From Rhodothermales bacterium (GTDB lineage Bacteria; Bacteroidota; Rhodothermia; Rhodothermales; VXPQ01), in NCBI GenBank assembly GCA_951812345.1, contig OX638295.1, forward strand, positions 496,501 through 560,500: DNA of 64,000 bases, written 5' to 3'. The notes beneath the pieces were generated by a model that was given only the letters and a program-made list of their open reading frames with translations, was not told the DNA's origin and searched no databases. The translations under genes and the position numbers were made by a program. This document shows, piece after piece, positions 10,867 to 20,221 of the stretch (position 1 is the stretch's first letter; each line of letters begins with the position of its first letter).

Positions 10867-11753
10867 CAGCCTGCCGCAAGCCATATCGAACCCTGGAGAG
10901 GGGGGGCGCCCGGCGGCTTTTGCCTGCGCTGTTTGTATGGGTCGTATCCGGCGCGACCGTGCTGGCCGCCGTTGCCGTTGCTCCGGTATTCGGGCAATCG
11001 ACAGCCGCGTTGCCTCCGCAGTTTGAAGGGATTGGCCTTGACCAGCGGATCGGCGCCGAGCCGCCCCGCGATCTGGTTTTTCGGAACGAAGACGGAGACG
11101 AGGTGGCCCTCGGTCGGTACTTCGATGGCAAACGGCCCGTATTGCTGACGCTGATTTATCACGAATGCCCCACCATGTGCAACGCGGTGCTACACGGGCT
11201 GACCGAAACGCTGAGGGAGATGCCCTGGACGCCCGGCGATCAATTCGATGTGGTGACGGTGAGTTTCAATCCGCTCGAGACGCCGGCATTGGCTGCGGAG
11301 AAGAAGGCCATGTATCTCGATATGCTGGGCAAGCCCGAAGCCGCGGACGGATGGCATTTCCTGACGGGAGAGGAGGCCTCGATCGCGGCGCTTACGGAAG
11401 CGGTGGGGTTCCGATATAACTGGATCGAGGAGGAGCAGATATACGCCCACCCGTTCACGCTCATTTTTCTGAGCGGGGAGGGGACCGTGATGCGGTACAT
11501 GCCCGGTATGCAGTTTGCCCCCTCGGACGTGCGGGCTGCGCTCATCGAGGTGTCGGAAGGGCGCGCGGGTTCGCCGCTCAACCGGGTCCTGCTGTATTGT
11601 CTGCAATATGACCCGAACGCTAATTCGTATGTGCTCCATGCCGTCAATCTGATGAAGTTCAGCGGCGGCCTGGCTGTCGTCATGCTGGGGTTGTTCTTTG
11701 TTGCGCTACGGCGCCGAGAGGCGCATCGCACATGGCCCGCATCCACCGCATAA
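10863..11753 (+). CDS. SCO1/SenC-family copper chaperone for CuA assembly
   Basis: SCO proteins deliver copper to the CuA centre of cytochrome oxidase subunit II on the periplasmic side. The start at ATG 10863 overlaps the preceding stop and gives a 296-residue protein. An N-terminal signal/anchor (about 17-45) is followed by the thioredoxin-like SCO fold. The copper-binding motif CPTMC is at residues 102-106 and the conserved distal histidine is H196 (YAHPFT). Unusually for the family, a C-terminal membrane helix (about 260-285, GGLAVVMLGLFFVAL) follows the fold. The caa3 genes start 97 bp downstream. Confidence 0.92.
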   Translation: MTACRKPYRTLERGGARRLLPALFVWVVSGATVLAAVAVAPVFGQSTAALPPQFEGIGLDQRIGAEPPRDLVFRNEDGDEVALGRYFDGKRPVLLTLIYHECPTMCNAVLHGLTETLREMPWTPGDQFDVVTVSFNPLETPALAAEKKAMYLDMLGKPEAADGWHFLTGEEASIAALTEAVGFRYNWIEEEQIYAHPFTLIFLSGEGTVMRYMPGMQFAPSDVRAALIEVSEGRAGSPLNRVLLYCLQYDPNANSYVLHAVNLMKFSGGLAVVMLGLFFVALRRREAHRTWPASTA

Positions 11754-11850
11754 CCCCCGGTTTTTTGCGCTTATATGGCGCCGCTCTTATTCAACGCATG
11801 AATATGTCCGTAGCAGGAGGCCCCGGCTCGGGAAACAGGAATCGGCAACC

Positions 11851-12786
11851 ATGACCGGATCGTTTTGGCTGCCCGATGGCGCGTCGACCCTGTCGTCCGA
11901 AATCGACAGCCTGTTTCACTTTGTAAATTGGGCAAGCATCATCCTTTTCGTAGGGGTGGTGGTAGCTATAGCGTACCTTGCGTATCGCTACCGGCGGCGG
12001 CCCGGCGGGCCCGCTCCGATGCGCGTGAAGCCGAACAAGATGGTGGAAATCTCGTGGGTGGTGCTACCCACGATCCTCGTGCTGATTGTTTTCAATTGGG
12101 GATTCCGGTTGTTCGTCGAGCAGAGCGTGGCGCCGCCGAACGCCTACGAGGTCTATGTGCGCGGCGCCATGTGGAAATGGGATTTCGAGTATCCGACTGG
12201 CGCCGTCACGACCAACGAATTGCACGTACCCGTAGACCGCCCTGTGCGCCTTGTCATGAGCAGCGCCGACGTGCTGCACAGTTTCTTCGTTCCGGCCTTT
12301 CGCGTCAAGCAGGATGTGCTGCCCAAACGGTATTCGGCGGTCTGGTTCGAGGCTACGCGCGTGGATACGTTTCAGGTGTTCTGTACGGAATACTGCGGAA
12401 TGGGGCATTCCGTGATGCTGGCCTCGGTCATTACCCATTCGCAGGGGGATTTCGAGGCATGGCTTGCCTCGGCGGGCGTGGACGAGGACACCCCGCTTCC
12501 CGAGCTGGGCGCGCAACTGTATCAGCAACAGGCTTGCATTGGATGCCACACTCTGGATGGGACGGAGATTATTGGCCCAACCTTCGCGGGATTATACGGA
12601 AAGACCGAAACGCTCGACGACGGGTCCACCGTGGTGGTGGACGACGACTACCTGCGCGAATCCATTGTTGACCCCAATGCAAAGATCGTGCAAGGATATG
12701 CTAATGTGCCTATGCCTGCCGGGTATACTGGCCTCAGCGAGCGGCAATTGTCCGCACTGATTGCCTTTATCCGGGAGCAACAATAA
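11851..12786 (+). CDS. ctaC: caa3-type cytochrome c oxidase subunit II (CuA and fused cytochrome c)
   Basis: The subunit has 311 residues. Two N-terminal membrane helices are followed by the cupredoxin domain with a complete CuA motif, C178-x-E180-x-C182-x3-H186-x2-M189 (CTEYCGMGHSVM). A C-terminal cytochrome c domain has CxxCH at residues 229-233 (CIGCH). That fusion defines the caa3 type. ATG 11851 was chosen over an open upstream extension because it begins just before the first helix. With ACIII directly upstream, electrons can pass from ActA/ActE to this haem c, then CuA and the haem-copper site in subunit I, as in Rhodothermus supercomplexes. Confidence 0.95.
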   Translation: MTGSFWLPDGASTLSSEIDSLFHFVNWASIILFVGVVVAIAYLAYRYRRRPGGPAPMRVKPNKMVEISWVVLPTILVLIVFNWGFRLFVEQSVAPPNAYEVYVRGAMWKWDFEYPTGAVTTNELHVPVDRPVRLVMSSADVLHSFFVPAFRVKQDVLPKRYSAVWFEATRVDTFQVFCTEYCGMGHSVMLASVITHSQGDFEAWLASAGVDEDTPLPELGAQLYQQQACIGCHTLDGTEIIGPTFAGLYGKTETLDDGSTVVVDDDYLRESIVDPNAKIVQGYANVPMPAGYTGLSERQLSALIAFIREQQ

Positions 12787-12834
12787 CGGGCGCGCACGGA
12801 CGCCGCCGTGTATGAAGACGGATCGACGGAATCT

Positions 12835-14553
12835 ATGACGGAAGACATTGATCGGAGCGAAGCAGCGCAGGCTCGGGATGCCGAAGAGCATTCCGGGCAC
12901 GGCGACTACATTACCCATGCGAAAAGCATCAGGTCATGGATGTTTTCCGTGGACCACAAGCGCATCGGTATCCTCTATGCCGTTACTGCAGCGATCGCTT
13001 TCCTTGCAGCAGGCGTCTTCGCATTGCTGGTGCGCGCCGAACTGCTGATACCCGGCGAGACCTTCCTGTCCGCCCAGAGCTACAACCAGTTGTTCTCGCT
13101 CCATGGCATCGTCATGGTGTTCGGGTTCATCATCCCCGCTATCCCGGGTTTTCTGGGCAATTTTCTGTTACCCATTCATCTGGGCGCAAAAGACGTAGCG
13201 TTTCCCCGGCTTAATCTCTTCAGCTACTATCTGTATTTGCTGGGCGTTATTCTCATCATCGTGGCGATGGTGGTCGGCAGTGTGGATACGGGGTGGACCT
13301 TCTACACGCCCTATTCTGCCCGCACGGGCCCCGCGGTGCTGTTTCTGGCCATGGCCGTTTTTATTGCAGGGTTCGCCTCGATTTTCACGGGGATCAATTT
13401 CATCGTTACGGTGCACAAGATGCGCGCGCCGGGCATGACGTGGAATCGCCTTCCGCTTTTTGTCTGGAGCATTTATTCGACGAGCATCGTGCAGGTGCTC
13501 GCCACTCCCGTACTCGGCATCACCGTATTGCTGCTTTTCCTGGAGCGCCTCCTCCAGATCGGCATTTTCGACCCGGCTCTCGGCGGAGATCCGATTCTTT
13601 TCCAGCATTTCTTCTGGTTCTACTCGCATCCGGCGGTATACATCATGATTCTGCCGGGCTTCGGGATCATTTCCGAATTGATCGCGACGTTTTCGAGGCA
13701 GCGCATTTACGGATACATGGCCATTGCGTTGTCTTCCGTGGCCATTGCGATGCTGGGTTTTCTGGTCTGGGGGCATCATATGTTCGTCTCCGGGCAATCC
13801 GTTATCTCCTCGGTCATTTTTTCGCTGATTACGTACCTGATCGGCATTCCGTCGGGGATCAAGGTGTTCAACTGGATCGCCACCATGTACAAGGGGTCCA
13901 TCTCGTTCAAGACCCCTATGCTGTACGCGCTTTCTTTTCTGGTGCTTTTCACGATCGGGGGCGTTACCGGCATCATGGTGGGCGTGCTGGCCGTGGATAT
14001 TCACCTGCATGACACCTATTACGTCGTGGGACATTTTCATTATGTGATGATGGGCGGCACGGTGATCGCACTGCTCGGCGGATTGCATTACTGGTGGCCG
14101 AAAATCACGGGACGCATGTACAACGAGGTGTGCGGGCAGATCGCTGCGTTTCTGATCTTCGTGGGACTGAACCTGACCTTTTTCACGCAACTCGTGCTGG
14201 GATCGCGCGGGATGCCCCGCCGCTATAACGACTACTTGCCCGAGTTCACATTCCTGCATCAGCTTTCCACGATAGGTTCGTGGATTATGGGGCTCGGCCT
14301 CTTTCTGGTGCTGGGATATTTGCTGGTTTCCCTTTTCCGGGGAAAGAAGGCCGGCGCGAATCCATGGGGGGGCGCTACGCTGGAATGGACCCATACGGGG
14401 CCGCGCCCGGATCCTCATAATTTCCATCGGACGCCGTTTGTCACGCGGGGCCCCTACGAGTTTGATCGGATCGGAATAACCCATACCGAAACCGCCGAAG
14501 CAGATCGGGATGCGGACCCTCCGGATGTCGTTCTGAACCAGGACCGGACGTAA
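12835..14553 (+). CDS. ctaD: caa3-type cytochrome c oxidase subunit I (A2 subtype)
   Basis: This is the catalytic subunit with haem a and the a3-CuB site. The 572-residue protein has at least twelve helices, [13 protein letters not shown] at the CuB/tyrosine helix, VWGHHMF with the paired CuB histidines, and [17 protein letters not shown] with the haem a and a3 ligands. SHPAVY, with Tyr-Ser and no glutamate, is the A2-subtype signature. I preferred ATG 12835 to the in-frame GTG at 12808. It sits between ctaC (49 bp) and ctaE (9 bp). Confidence 0.95.
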   Translation: MTEDIDRSEAAQARDAEEHSGHGDYITHAKSIRSWMFSVDHKRIGILYAVTAAIAFLAAGVFALLVRAELLIPGETFLSAQSYNQLFSLHGIVMVFGFIIPAIPGFLGNFLLPIHLGAKDVAFPRLNLFSYYLYLLGVILIIVAMVVGSVDTGWTFYTPYSARTGPAVLFLAMAVFIAGFASIFTGINFIVTVHKMRAPGMTWNRLPLFVWSIYSTSIVQVLATPVLGITVLLLFLERLLQIGIFDPALGGDPILFQHFFWFYSHPAVYIMILPGFGIISELIATFSRQRIYGYMAIALSSVAIAMLGFLVWGHHMFVSGQSVISSVIFSLITYLIGIPSGIKVFNWIATMYKGSISFKTPMLYALSFLVLFTIGGVTGIMVGVLAVDIHLHDTYYVVGHFHYVMMGGTVIALLGGLHYWWPKITGRMYNEVCGQIAAFLIFVGLNLTFFTQLVLGSRGMPRRYNDYLPEFTFLHQLSTIGSWIMGLGLFLVLGYLLVSLFRGKKAGANPWGGATLEWTHTGPRPDPHNFHRTPFVTRGPYEFDRIGITHTETAEADRDADPPDVVLNQDRT

Positions 14554-14562
14554 GTAAGCATC

Positions 14563-15231
14563 ATGGCCAATACGGGCACGGCAGAACATACCGCACAGGA
14601 GCGCTCCATGGCGCATCTGAAGCATTACTTCGTTTCGTCCGATCAGCAGTTCGACGCGGCGAAACTCGGGATGTGGCTTTTCCTCATCACGGAGATCCTT
14701 CTTTTCAGCGGGATGTTCGTGGCCTACGCCGTGTATCGTGTCTGGTATCCGGAGGTGTTTGCGATCGCTTCCACCGAGTTGAATCCCTGGCTGGGCGGTC
14801 TGAACACCGTGGTGCTGCTGGCCTCTTCCCTCACGGTGGCGCTGGCCATTCACGCTGCGCAGACCGACAAGCGCAGGGCGCTGGTGATCAACCTGTTTAT
14901 CACGGTGTTGCTGGCCGGCGTGTTCATGGTGGTGAAATACTTCGAGTACACGCACAAATTCCATCTGGGTATCTTTCCCGGCGGAAATTTTGCGTATGCG
15001 GAGATGAACCAGCCGATCGTTCCGATCTTCTTCAGCATCTATTATGTGATGACCGGTATTCACGGGGTGCATGTGCTGGTCGGTATGGGTGTATTAAGTT
15101 GGCTGGGCGTACGGGCGATCCGGGGGGATTTTCACAGCGGGTACTACACGCCTGTGGAGCTTTCCGGTCTGTACTGGCACCTTGTAGACATCATCTGGAT
15201 ATTTCTTTTTCCATTGCTTTATCTCATTTAG
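14563..15231 (+). CDS. ctaE: Cytochrome c oxidase subunit III (caa3 operon)
   Basis: The 222-residue membrane protein has about five helices and subunit III signatures: KLGMWLFLITEILLFSGMF near the N-terminus, a central EYTHKF loop, and ELSGLYWHLVDIIWIFLFPL at the end. Subunit III stabilises subunit I and the proton-uptake side. An alternative internal start exists at ATG 14608. The stop at 15231 is followed closely by the subunit IV gene. Confidence 0.94.
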   Translation: MANTGTAEHTAQERSMAHLKHYFVSSDQQFDAAKLGMWLFLITEILLFSGMFVAYAVYRVWYPEVFAIASTELNPWLGGLNTVVLLASSLTVALAIHAAQTDKRRALVINLFITVLLAGVFMVVKYFEYTHKFHLGIFPGGNFAYAEMNQPIVPIFFSIYYVMTGIHGVHVLVGMGVLSWLGVRAIRGDFHSGYYTPVELSGLYWHLVDIIWIFLFPLLYLI

Positions 15232-15264
15232 GTGCGAATCGGGACACCGGATCGCCTTGCGAGC

Positions 15265-15606
15265 ATGAAAGGGCACCATATCACTCCACGGAAAACGCTG
15301 TTGAAGGTATTCGCCGTCCTGGTGGCGCTAACCGCCCTGACGGCTCTCACAGCGCAAATTGATATAGGGGCGCTCAACATACCGCTGGCTCTTGCGATCG
15401 CGGGGACCAAGGCCCTGCTCGTGGTACTGTTTTTTATGGCTCTCAAGTACGACAAACCGGTCAATGCGCTGTTTTTCGCGCTGGGGATTCTTTTCGTGGT
15501 GGTATTCCTCACGTTCACCTTGTTCGACACCGCCTTCCGGGGCGATCTCGGTAATGTGGGGAAGGAAGCGATTTTGAACACGGAGGGGACGGGACAGGAC
15601 GAGTAA
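15265..15606 (+). CDS. Cytochrome c oxidase subunit IV family protein (caa3 operon)
   Basis: The protein has 113 residues and three predicted helices, including TKALLVVLFFMALKYDK, the usual second-helix motif of bacterial COX4/prokaryotic subunit IV proteins. ATG 15265 was chosen over an in-frame GTG at 15232 because the helices begin soon after it. It is the last gene of the 13-kb respiratory operon. The next gene is convergent and ends 78 bp away. I saw no clear intrinsic terminator in that gap. Confidence 0.88.
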   Translation: MKGHHITPRKTLLKVFAVLVALTALTALTAQIDIGALNIPLALAIAGTKALLVVLFFMALKYDKPVNALFFALGILFVVVFLTFTLFDTAFRGDLGNVGKEAILNTEGTGQDE

Positions 15607-15684
15607 AGGTGAATCGGAGCATTACTGGAAGGGCATTGCCTGAATGGGGATGCGGTTACATCCGTAGTGCAGGAACGATTCCCT

Positions 15685-16632
15685 CTACCGCCCCACCATC
15701 ACTGCCCGGTGCATCGTTCCGCGAGACGAGGCGATGCGTACGAAGTACAGGCCCGTTGCCAGTCCGCCTGTGTCGAGCACGGCGCTTCCGGGGAGAGACA
15801 GACGGGCTACGGGGACGGGGACCTGACGTCCGCGCACATCGAACATTTCGACCTGGACGTTATCTCCTGTCGCTCCCGAGACGGACACGGTAGTTTGTCC
15901 AACCGAGGGGTTGGGATAAATATCGATCCGGAGCGGCGTTTCCGGGGTTTCCCGCTCTACCGCTGTGACGTCCGCAAAGTTGCGCGCGCCGGGCGTGCCG
16001 TTCATCTGCGCCGATGCGCTCCAGCATTCGGGCAGATGATTATCGCACGTCGGATCGGTGAGCGCCAGGGTATAGCCGTCGCCGTCCGGTTCTTCAGGCC
16101 AGGGGGCCTTGTCGTCGTACGTGAGCGAGTCCGCTATGGCGCCCGATGCGTCAAAGATGCGCACGAGTTCCCCGCCGCCGGCCAGCCCGAAGCCCGCATC
16201 TCCCACTACATTGGACACGTCGGGATGTATGGCGGAGAAGCTGGCTATTTCCTCGGCGGCAACAAGGTATTCCCCGCTATTCAGGATCGTGCCGTCCGGA
16301 AACGCGAACACATTATCGTCGTTTTCGTCGGAATAGGTCCATCCGGTCAGATCAACATCGGTGGTACCGGCATTGTACAGTTCCACCCAGTCCATGCTTT
16401 CGTAATCGTCGTGCGAGTTGTAGTTGATCTCGTTGATGACGACGGTGTCGGCGGCTGCTATCCTGCCGATGTCCTTACTGGAAGGAGAAGTTGCCGATAC
16501 CGGTTGGCAGGGTAGCGAGACCACTCCTGCGACGATCAGTACACAGCCTATGAATCGCAGGACATGCGCGTTGCGCCGTGCAGGAGTCGCCCGAAAGGTT
16601 GTGGTTGTGCGGCGAGTTGTATCGAAGAACAT
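15685..16632 (-). CDS. Secreted lamin-tail-domain protein with type IX secretion sorting domain
   Basis: The protein has 315 residues. ATG 16632 was chosen because it places a basic n-region before a signal sequence (FIGCVLIVAGVVSLPCQPVSA). Residues about 55-180 form a lamin-tail domain (VVINEINYNS, MDWVELYNAG, DVDLTGWTYSDE). A Por-type C-terminal sorting domain follows (IDIYPNPSVGQTTVSV, VEMFDVRGRQV, GLYFVRI), which directs proteins through the type IX system to the cell surface in Bacteroidota. Its target is unknown. It stands alone between two respiratory operons and is divergent from the CydA-like gene. Confidence 0.88.
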   Translation of the reverse strand: MFFDTTRRTTTTFRATPARRNAHVLRFIGCVLIVAGVVSLPCQPVSATSPSSKDIGRIAAADTVVINEINYNSHDDYESMDWVELYNAGTTDVDLTGWTYSDENDDNVFAFPDGTILNSGEYLVAAEEIASFSAIHPDVSNVVGDAGFGLAGGGELVRIFDASGAIADSLTYDDKAPWPEEPDGDGYTLALTDPTCDNHLPECWSASAQMNGTPGARNFADVTAVERETPETPLRIDIYPNPSVGQTTVSVSGATGDNVQVEMFDVRGRQVPVPVARLSLPGSAVLDTGGLATGLYFVRIASSRGTMHRAVMVGR

Positions 16633-16700
16633 GTGGATGTCGTGAGGCCGGGAAGGGATAATAAATGTTGCATCAATATCGCAAAATCCCGTCAAAAATT

Positions 16701-16729
16701 TTGCACTCTCGCCGCCGGTTACGTATTCT
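16701..16729 (+). promoter_or_regulatory. Candidate sigma-70-type promoter of the CydA-like operon
   Basis: TTGCAC (16701-16706) and TATTCT (16724-16729) are separated by exactly 17 bp. The predicted transcription start near 16736 leaves a leader of about 40 nt before the ATG at 16776. An imperfect palindrome, TTGC-N9-GCAA (16668-16684), is centred about 60 bp upstream of that start, where an activator of the Crp/Fnr type could bind. This is a match by eye only. Confidence 0.45.
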
Positions 16730-16775
16730 TTGCCGCGAAGCACCCCTTTTTTTACCACGAAGACCAGGGACGCGG

Positions 16776-18521
16776 ATGAAACTGCTTGCGAGGAGATTGC
16801 CCTCCGGGGTTCTCCTGTTTTTGATGCTTGCGGGGTTGGCTCTTGTTGCGTTCTGGACGCCCGATGCGTGGGCTCAGGAAGCCCCCGGGCAAGTCGAGTA
16901 TCGCTCCTTTCCCGTCGTAGGCAGCCGCGTGGTGGTTTGGGTGATCGCCCAGTTGCATCTCATGTTCGGGGCGTTCGTGCTCGCCGTCCCGATGTTCGCG
17001 CTCACTATCGAGTTCATCGGTTTCCGCAACGGCGACAAGCGCTACGACGATCTGGCGTATGAATTCACGCGCCTTTTGTCGGTCTCTTTCTCCTTTACGG
17101 CCAGTCTCGGCGCGCTCCTGACCTTCTTCCTGTTCATTCTGTATCCGCGTTTGATGGAGTATCTGGTCTCCATCTTCGACTGGACATTCATGCTGTACGC
17201 ATGCGTCTTCTTTCTCGAAGCCGTCTTCCTGTACAGTTATTATTACGGATGGGGCAAGATGCCGAAGTGGTTGCACCTGGTCATCGGTCTCTGTCTCAAC
17301 CTGGTAGGCATCGCCATCATTTTCATTGCCGATTCCTGGCTCACCTTCATGAATTCCCCCAACGGCATCGACGCCGAAGGGAATCTGCTCAGCACCTGGG
17401 ACGCGATCAACAACTTCACGTGGATGCCCATCAACATCCACCGGCTCATCGCGAATATCTGCTTCGGAGGGTCGATCGCGGCGGCGTACGGGGCCTACAA
17501 GTTTCTTGGCGCGAAGACCGACGAAGAGCGGGCGCACTACGACTGGATGGGCTATATGGGCAATTTTATCGCGATCGCAGCGCTGCTCCCGCTGCCGTTC
17601 GCGGGCTATTGGCTGGGCCGTGAAATCTACGCCTTTTCCCAGAGCCTGGGCATTGCGCTCATGGGCGGCACGTTCTCCTGGCTGTTTATCATTCAGGCTG
17701 TGCTTATTGGCAACCTGTTCCTTGCAGCCAACTATTACCTGTGGCTGAGCATGGAGCGCATTCACGGGGCGGAGCGCTACCGCAAGTTCACCAAATGGTT
17801 GCTTGCTTCCATTACCGTCTGTTTCATTGTCTGGGCCACGCCGCATTCCCTGGTCGCCACGGTCGAGGAAGCCCGCGCTATGGGCGGGTCTCATCACCCG
17901 ATCCTGAATGTGCTGGGCGTGATGTCGGCCAAGAACACTGCCGTCAACGTGCTCATTCTCACCACATACCTGAGCTTTCTGTTTTACCGACGGGCCAACA
18001 AGGAGGCGACCGTTTCGTGGGCGAAAACCGGCAATATCGTGCAGTTCGGCATCCTGGCGGTGGTCGTGGGCGTTGTCATCTTCCTCGGGGTCTACGGCTA
18101 CTTTGTGGAGGCGTCCGTGCGGATCGGTTTGTCCATCCCGCAGGTGAGTCTGGTGCTCTTCGCCATGATTTCGATCACGATCATCGATGTCTTCATGTTC
18201 AGGAAGGCGAAGATTCTGGGACCGATCGAGTGGGGCAAAATTCCCAACCGGGCGCAGTATGCGCTCTTTTTCATTGCCATTACGTTTGCATGGACGATGG
18301 GCCTTATGGGCTACGTTCGTTCGGGCATTCGCCAGCACTGGCACGTCTACGGGGTTATGCGCGACACATCGGTGGATGCGTTTACCCCCACGCTGGGCTA
18401 CGCCGCCAATGTGGTGTCTGTGACGGTGCTGATTTTCTTTGCGTTTATCGCGGTCGTGTTTTTCCTTTCCAGTCTCGCGGGTAAGAAAAAACTCGATGCC
18501 GGGGAGGGGACATCGTCATGA
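16776..18521 (+). CDS. CydA-like (cytochrome bd superfamily) membrane oxidase subunit with N-terminal signal
   Basis: The protein has 581 residues. A cleavable-looking signal (LLFLMLAGLALVAFWTPDAWA) precedes a CydA-like core. QLHLMFGAFVLAVPM matches the first CydA helix with its haem-ligand histidine. FFLEAVFLYSYYYGW matches the helix carrying the second conserved glutamate, though the glutamate eight residues earlier is Leu here. NIHRLIAN matches the haem b558 histidine region. GIRQHWHVYGVM stands where CydA has GRQPW, and the glutamate three residues before that arginine is Ser here. No cydB is present. Instead three cytochrome c genes follow, starting with a 4-bp overlap, so electrons probably come from haem c rather than quinol. 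Whether it reduces oxygen is not shown by the sequence. Confidence 0.85.
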   Translation: MKLLARRLPSGVLLFLMLAGLALVAFWTPDAWAQEAPGQVEYRSFPVVGSRVVVWVIAQLHLMFGAFVLAVPMFALTIEFIGFRNGDKRYDDLAYEFTRLLSVSFSFTASLGALLTFFLFILYPRLMEYLVSIFDWTFMLYACVFFLEAVFLYSYYYGWGKMPKWLHLVIGLCLNLVGIAIIFIADSWLTFMNSPNGIDAEGNLLSTWDAINNFTWMPINIHRLIANICFGGSIAAAYGAYKFLGAKTDEERAHYDWMGYMGNFIAIAALLPLPFAGYWLGREIYAFSQSLGIALMGGTFSWLFIIQAVLIGNLFLAANYYLWLSMERIHGAERYRKFTKWLLASITVCFIVWATPHSLVATVEEARAMGGSHHPILNVLGVMSAKNTAVNVLILTTYLSFLFYRRANKEATVSWAKTGNIVQFGILAVVVGVVIFLGVYGYFVEASVRIGLSIPQVSLVLFAMISITIIDVFMFRKAKILGPIEWGKIPNRAQYALFFIAITFAWTMGLMGYVRSGIRQHWHVYGVMRDTSVDAFTPTLGYAANVVSVTVLIFFAFIAVVFFLSSLAGKKKLDAGEGTSS

Positions 18522-19342
18522 TGAACGCCATCAAGATATGCGTCTTTACCGTTCTCGTGGCCGCATTCTATAGCTACGTCAGCCAGATGGTGCCGCAGAC
18601 GGTGACGTATCCGCCCGAGGATACGGAACTCGGAGCCGACATGACCACGGAGGATCTGGTAGCCGCCGGCGAGGAAATCGCTTCGGGGAAGGGCACGTGT
18701 CTTACGTGTCATACCGTATCCGGGGAAACCGGAGGGCGTTTCCCCGATCTGGCGAACATCGGGCTGGTGGCTGCCGAGCGAAAAGAAGGCTTCAGCGACG
18801 TGGAGTACCTGGCCGAGTCGCTCTATGACCCGAATGAATATATTGTCGAAGGCTTTCTGCCCGGCATGACCCCTATCTCCGACCCGCCCATCGACCTGAA
18901 CGATCAGGAAATCCTTGCGGTGATTGCGTATCTCCAGAGTCTTGGCGGCGCCGCCACGGTTACGCTGGACACGGAGCTGCGCTGGCAGAGCGAAGAAAAT
19001 TCGGCCTCCGCATCGACTGCTGCGCAGGCAAGCGCGTCCGCGGCGCCTTCTTCAGAAAATTTGTCCGGGGAAGAACTGTTTACCATGTACGCCTGTGGCG
19101 TATGCCACAGCCTCACCGATCCCACGCCTCTGCTGGGTCCCAGTTTGTACAATGTGGGAAACGAGCTTTCGACCGCCGAGATATACGAGGCGATCATGGA
19201 TCCGGACGCCGTGGTATCGGAGGAATTTGTGGCGGGTCTGATGACGGCGCAACTGAGCGCCGTCGGATTCTACGACAAGATATCGTCCGGACAGCTCAAA
19301 ACGCTGGTTGATTACCTGGCGTCGCAAAAGGGAGGATCATGA
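18518..19342 (+). CDS. Membrane-anchored dihaem cytochrome c
   Basis: The protein has 274 residues. An N-terminal helix (about 5-24) anchors two class I cytochrome c domains. The first haem site is CLTCH at residues 61-65; the second is CGVCH at 193-197. The domains are joined by a low-complexity Ser/Ala linker of about 25 residues. TPISDPPIDLN and the region around VAGLMTAQ may supply the distal haem ligands. The gene overlaps the CydA-like gene by 4 bp and the next cytochrome gene by 4 bp, so it is very likely a subunit or electron donor of that complex on the periplasmic side. Confidence 0.88.
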   Translation: MMNAIKICVFTVLVAAFYSYVSQMVPQTVTYPPEDTELGADMTTEDLVAAGEEIASGKGTCLTCHTVSGETGGRFPDLANIGLVAAERKEGFSDVEYLAESLYDPNEYIVEGFLPGMTPISDPPIDLNDQEILAVIAYLQSLGGAATVTLDTELRWQSEENSASASTAAQASASAAPSSENLSGEELFTMYACGVCHSLTDPTPLLGPSLYNVGNELSTAEIYEAIMDPDAVVSEEFVAGLMTAQLSAVGFYDKISSGQLKTLVDYLASQKGGS

Positions 19343-20169
19343 ACATCATTATCCTGCTTGTGGTGTGTGCAGGGCTCGTAGCGTTGCGCTTCGTGCCGAA
19401 GATAAACATCCTCGGCTGGTTGGCGGGGTGGTGGATTGCTGTATTCGTTTTTCTGCGCTGGGGCATCGATCCGCCGCTGCCCACCTCGATCCAGGGGATG
19501 TTCGTCGCCATCCTCACGCTTGCGTTGTTGGCGTATTTATCGGCGAATTCGGCGCATTTCCGGTTTGTACTGGACCGGTTCGTGGCATTCACGACGCAGA
19601 AAAAGTATACGATCCCCCTGTTGGCGGTCATTGCGGTGCTGCCTTGTCTTGTGGCGCTCCGCGTGTATTTCGACGTGACGGAAGGGCCGGCGCCTCCTCT
19701 CAGCAGCCGCACGATTCATCCGCCGCCGCCTACCAGTATCGAAGTGGCCGGGAATACGATCGATCTTGTCAACGACGACAATCCGTACCGCGCCCTTGAA
19801 ACGGAAGACCCGGCAGCGTTCGAGGAGCATGTGGAGAACGGGCGCCGCGTGTACTACGAAAACTGCGTGTACTGCCACGGGGACGATATGGCGGGAGACG
19901 GCCTCTTCGCCCACGGGTTCGACCCCATTCCCGCGAATTTCCAGGACGCCACGACCATTGCCATGCTGCAGGAAGGCTACATTTTCTGGCGCATCGCCAA
20001 GGGCGGTCCGGGTCTGCCGAGCGAATCCACGCCCTGGCTTTCGGCCATGCCTGCCTGGGAAGACTTCCTCTCGGAAGAAGATATGTGGGATGTGACGCTT
20101 TTCCTGTACGATTTCACCGGACACCGACCGCGGGCGCGGGAGGATCATGGGGGGGGTGGGGACCATTAG
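19339..20169 (+). CDS. Membrane cytochrome c (monohaem) with three N-terminal helices
   Basis: The protein has 276 residues. Three hydrophobic segments fill the first 115 residues. A periplasmic domain follows with one CxxCH at 176-180 (CVYCHGDDMAGDGLF), and MPAW downstream is a likely methionine ligand. The protein ends in a Gly/His-rich tail. It overlaps the dihaem cytochrome gene by ATGA. The membrane part resembles nothing I can name; together with the CydA-like protein it may replace the missing CydB as the second membrane subunit, which is inference from gene order. Confidence 0.85.
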   Translation: MNIIILLVVCAGLVALRFVPKINILGWLAGWWIAVFVFLRWGIDPPLPTSIQGMFVAILTLALLAYLSANSAHFRFVLDRFVAFTTQKKYTIPLLAVIAVLPCLVALRVYFDVTEGPAPPLSSRTIHPPPPTSIEVAGNTIDLVNDDNPYRALETEDPAAFEEHVENGRRVYYENCVYCHGDDMAGDGLFAHGFDPIPANFQDATTIAMLQEGYIFWRIAKGGPGLPSESTPWLSAMPAWEDFLSEEDMWDVTLFLYDFTGHRPRAREDHGGGGDH

Positions 20170-20221
20170 AAATAACACCGACATAGCGATTCGCCCTGCT
20201 CGCCGGGAAAGACGCGCCGTT

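Noticed and set aside
13168-15072. 634-residue minus-strand open frame
   Set aside because: It is antisense to the oxidase subunit I and III genes, which have complete family motifs; its composition (His/Arg/Gln-rich) is that of a shadow frame.
16752-18344. 530-residue minus-strand open frame
   Set aside because: It is antisense to the CydA-like gene and has the charged composition of a shadow.
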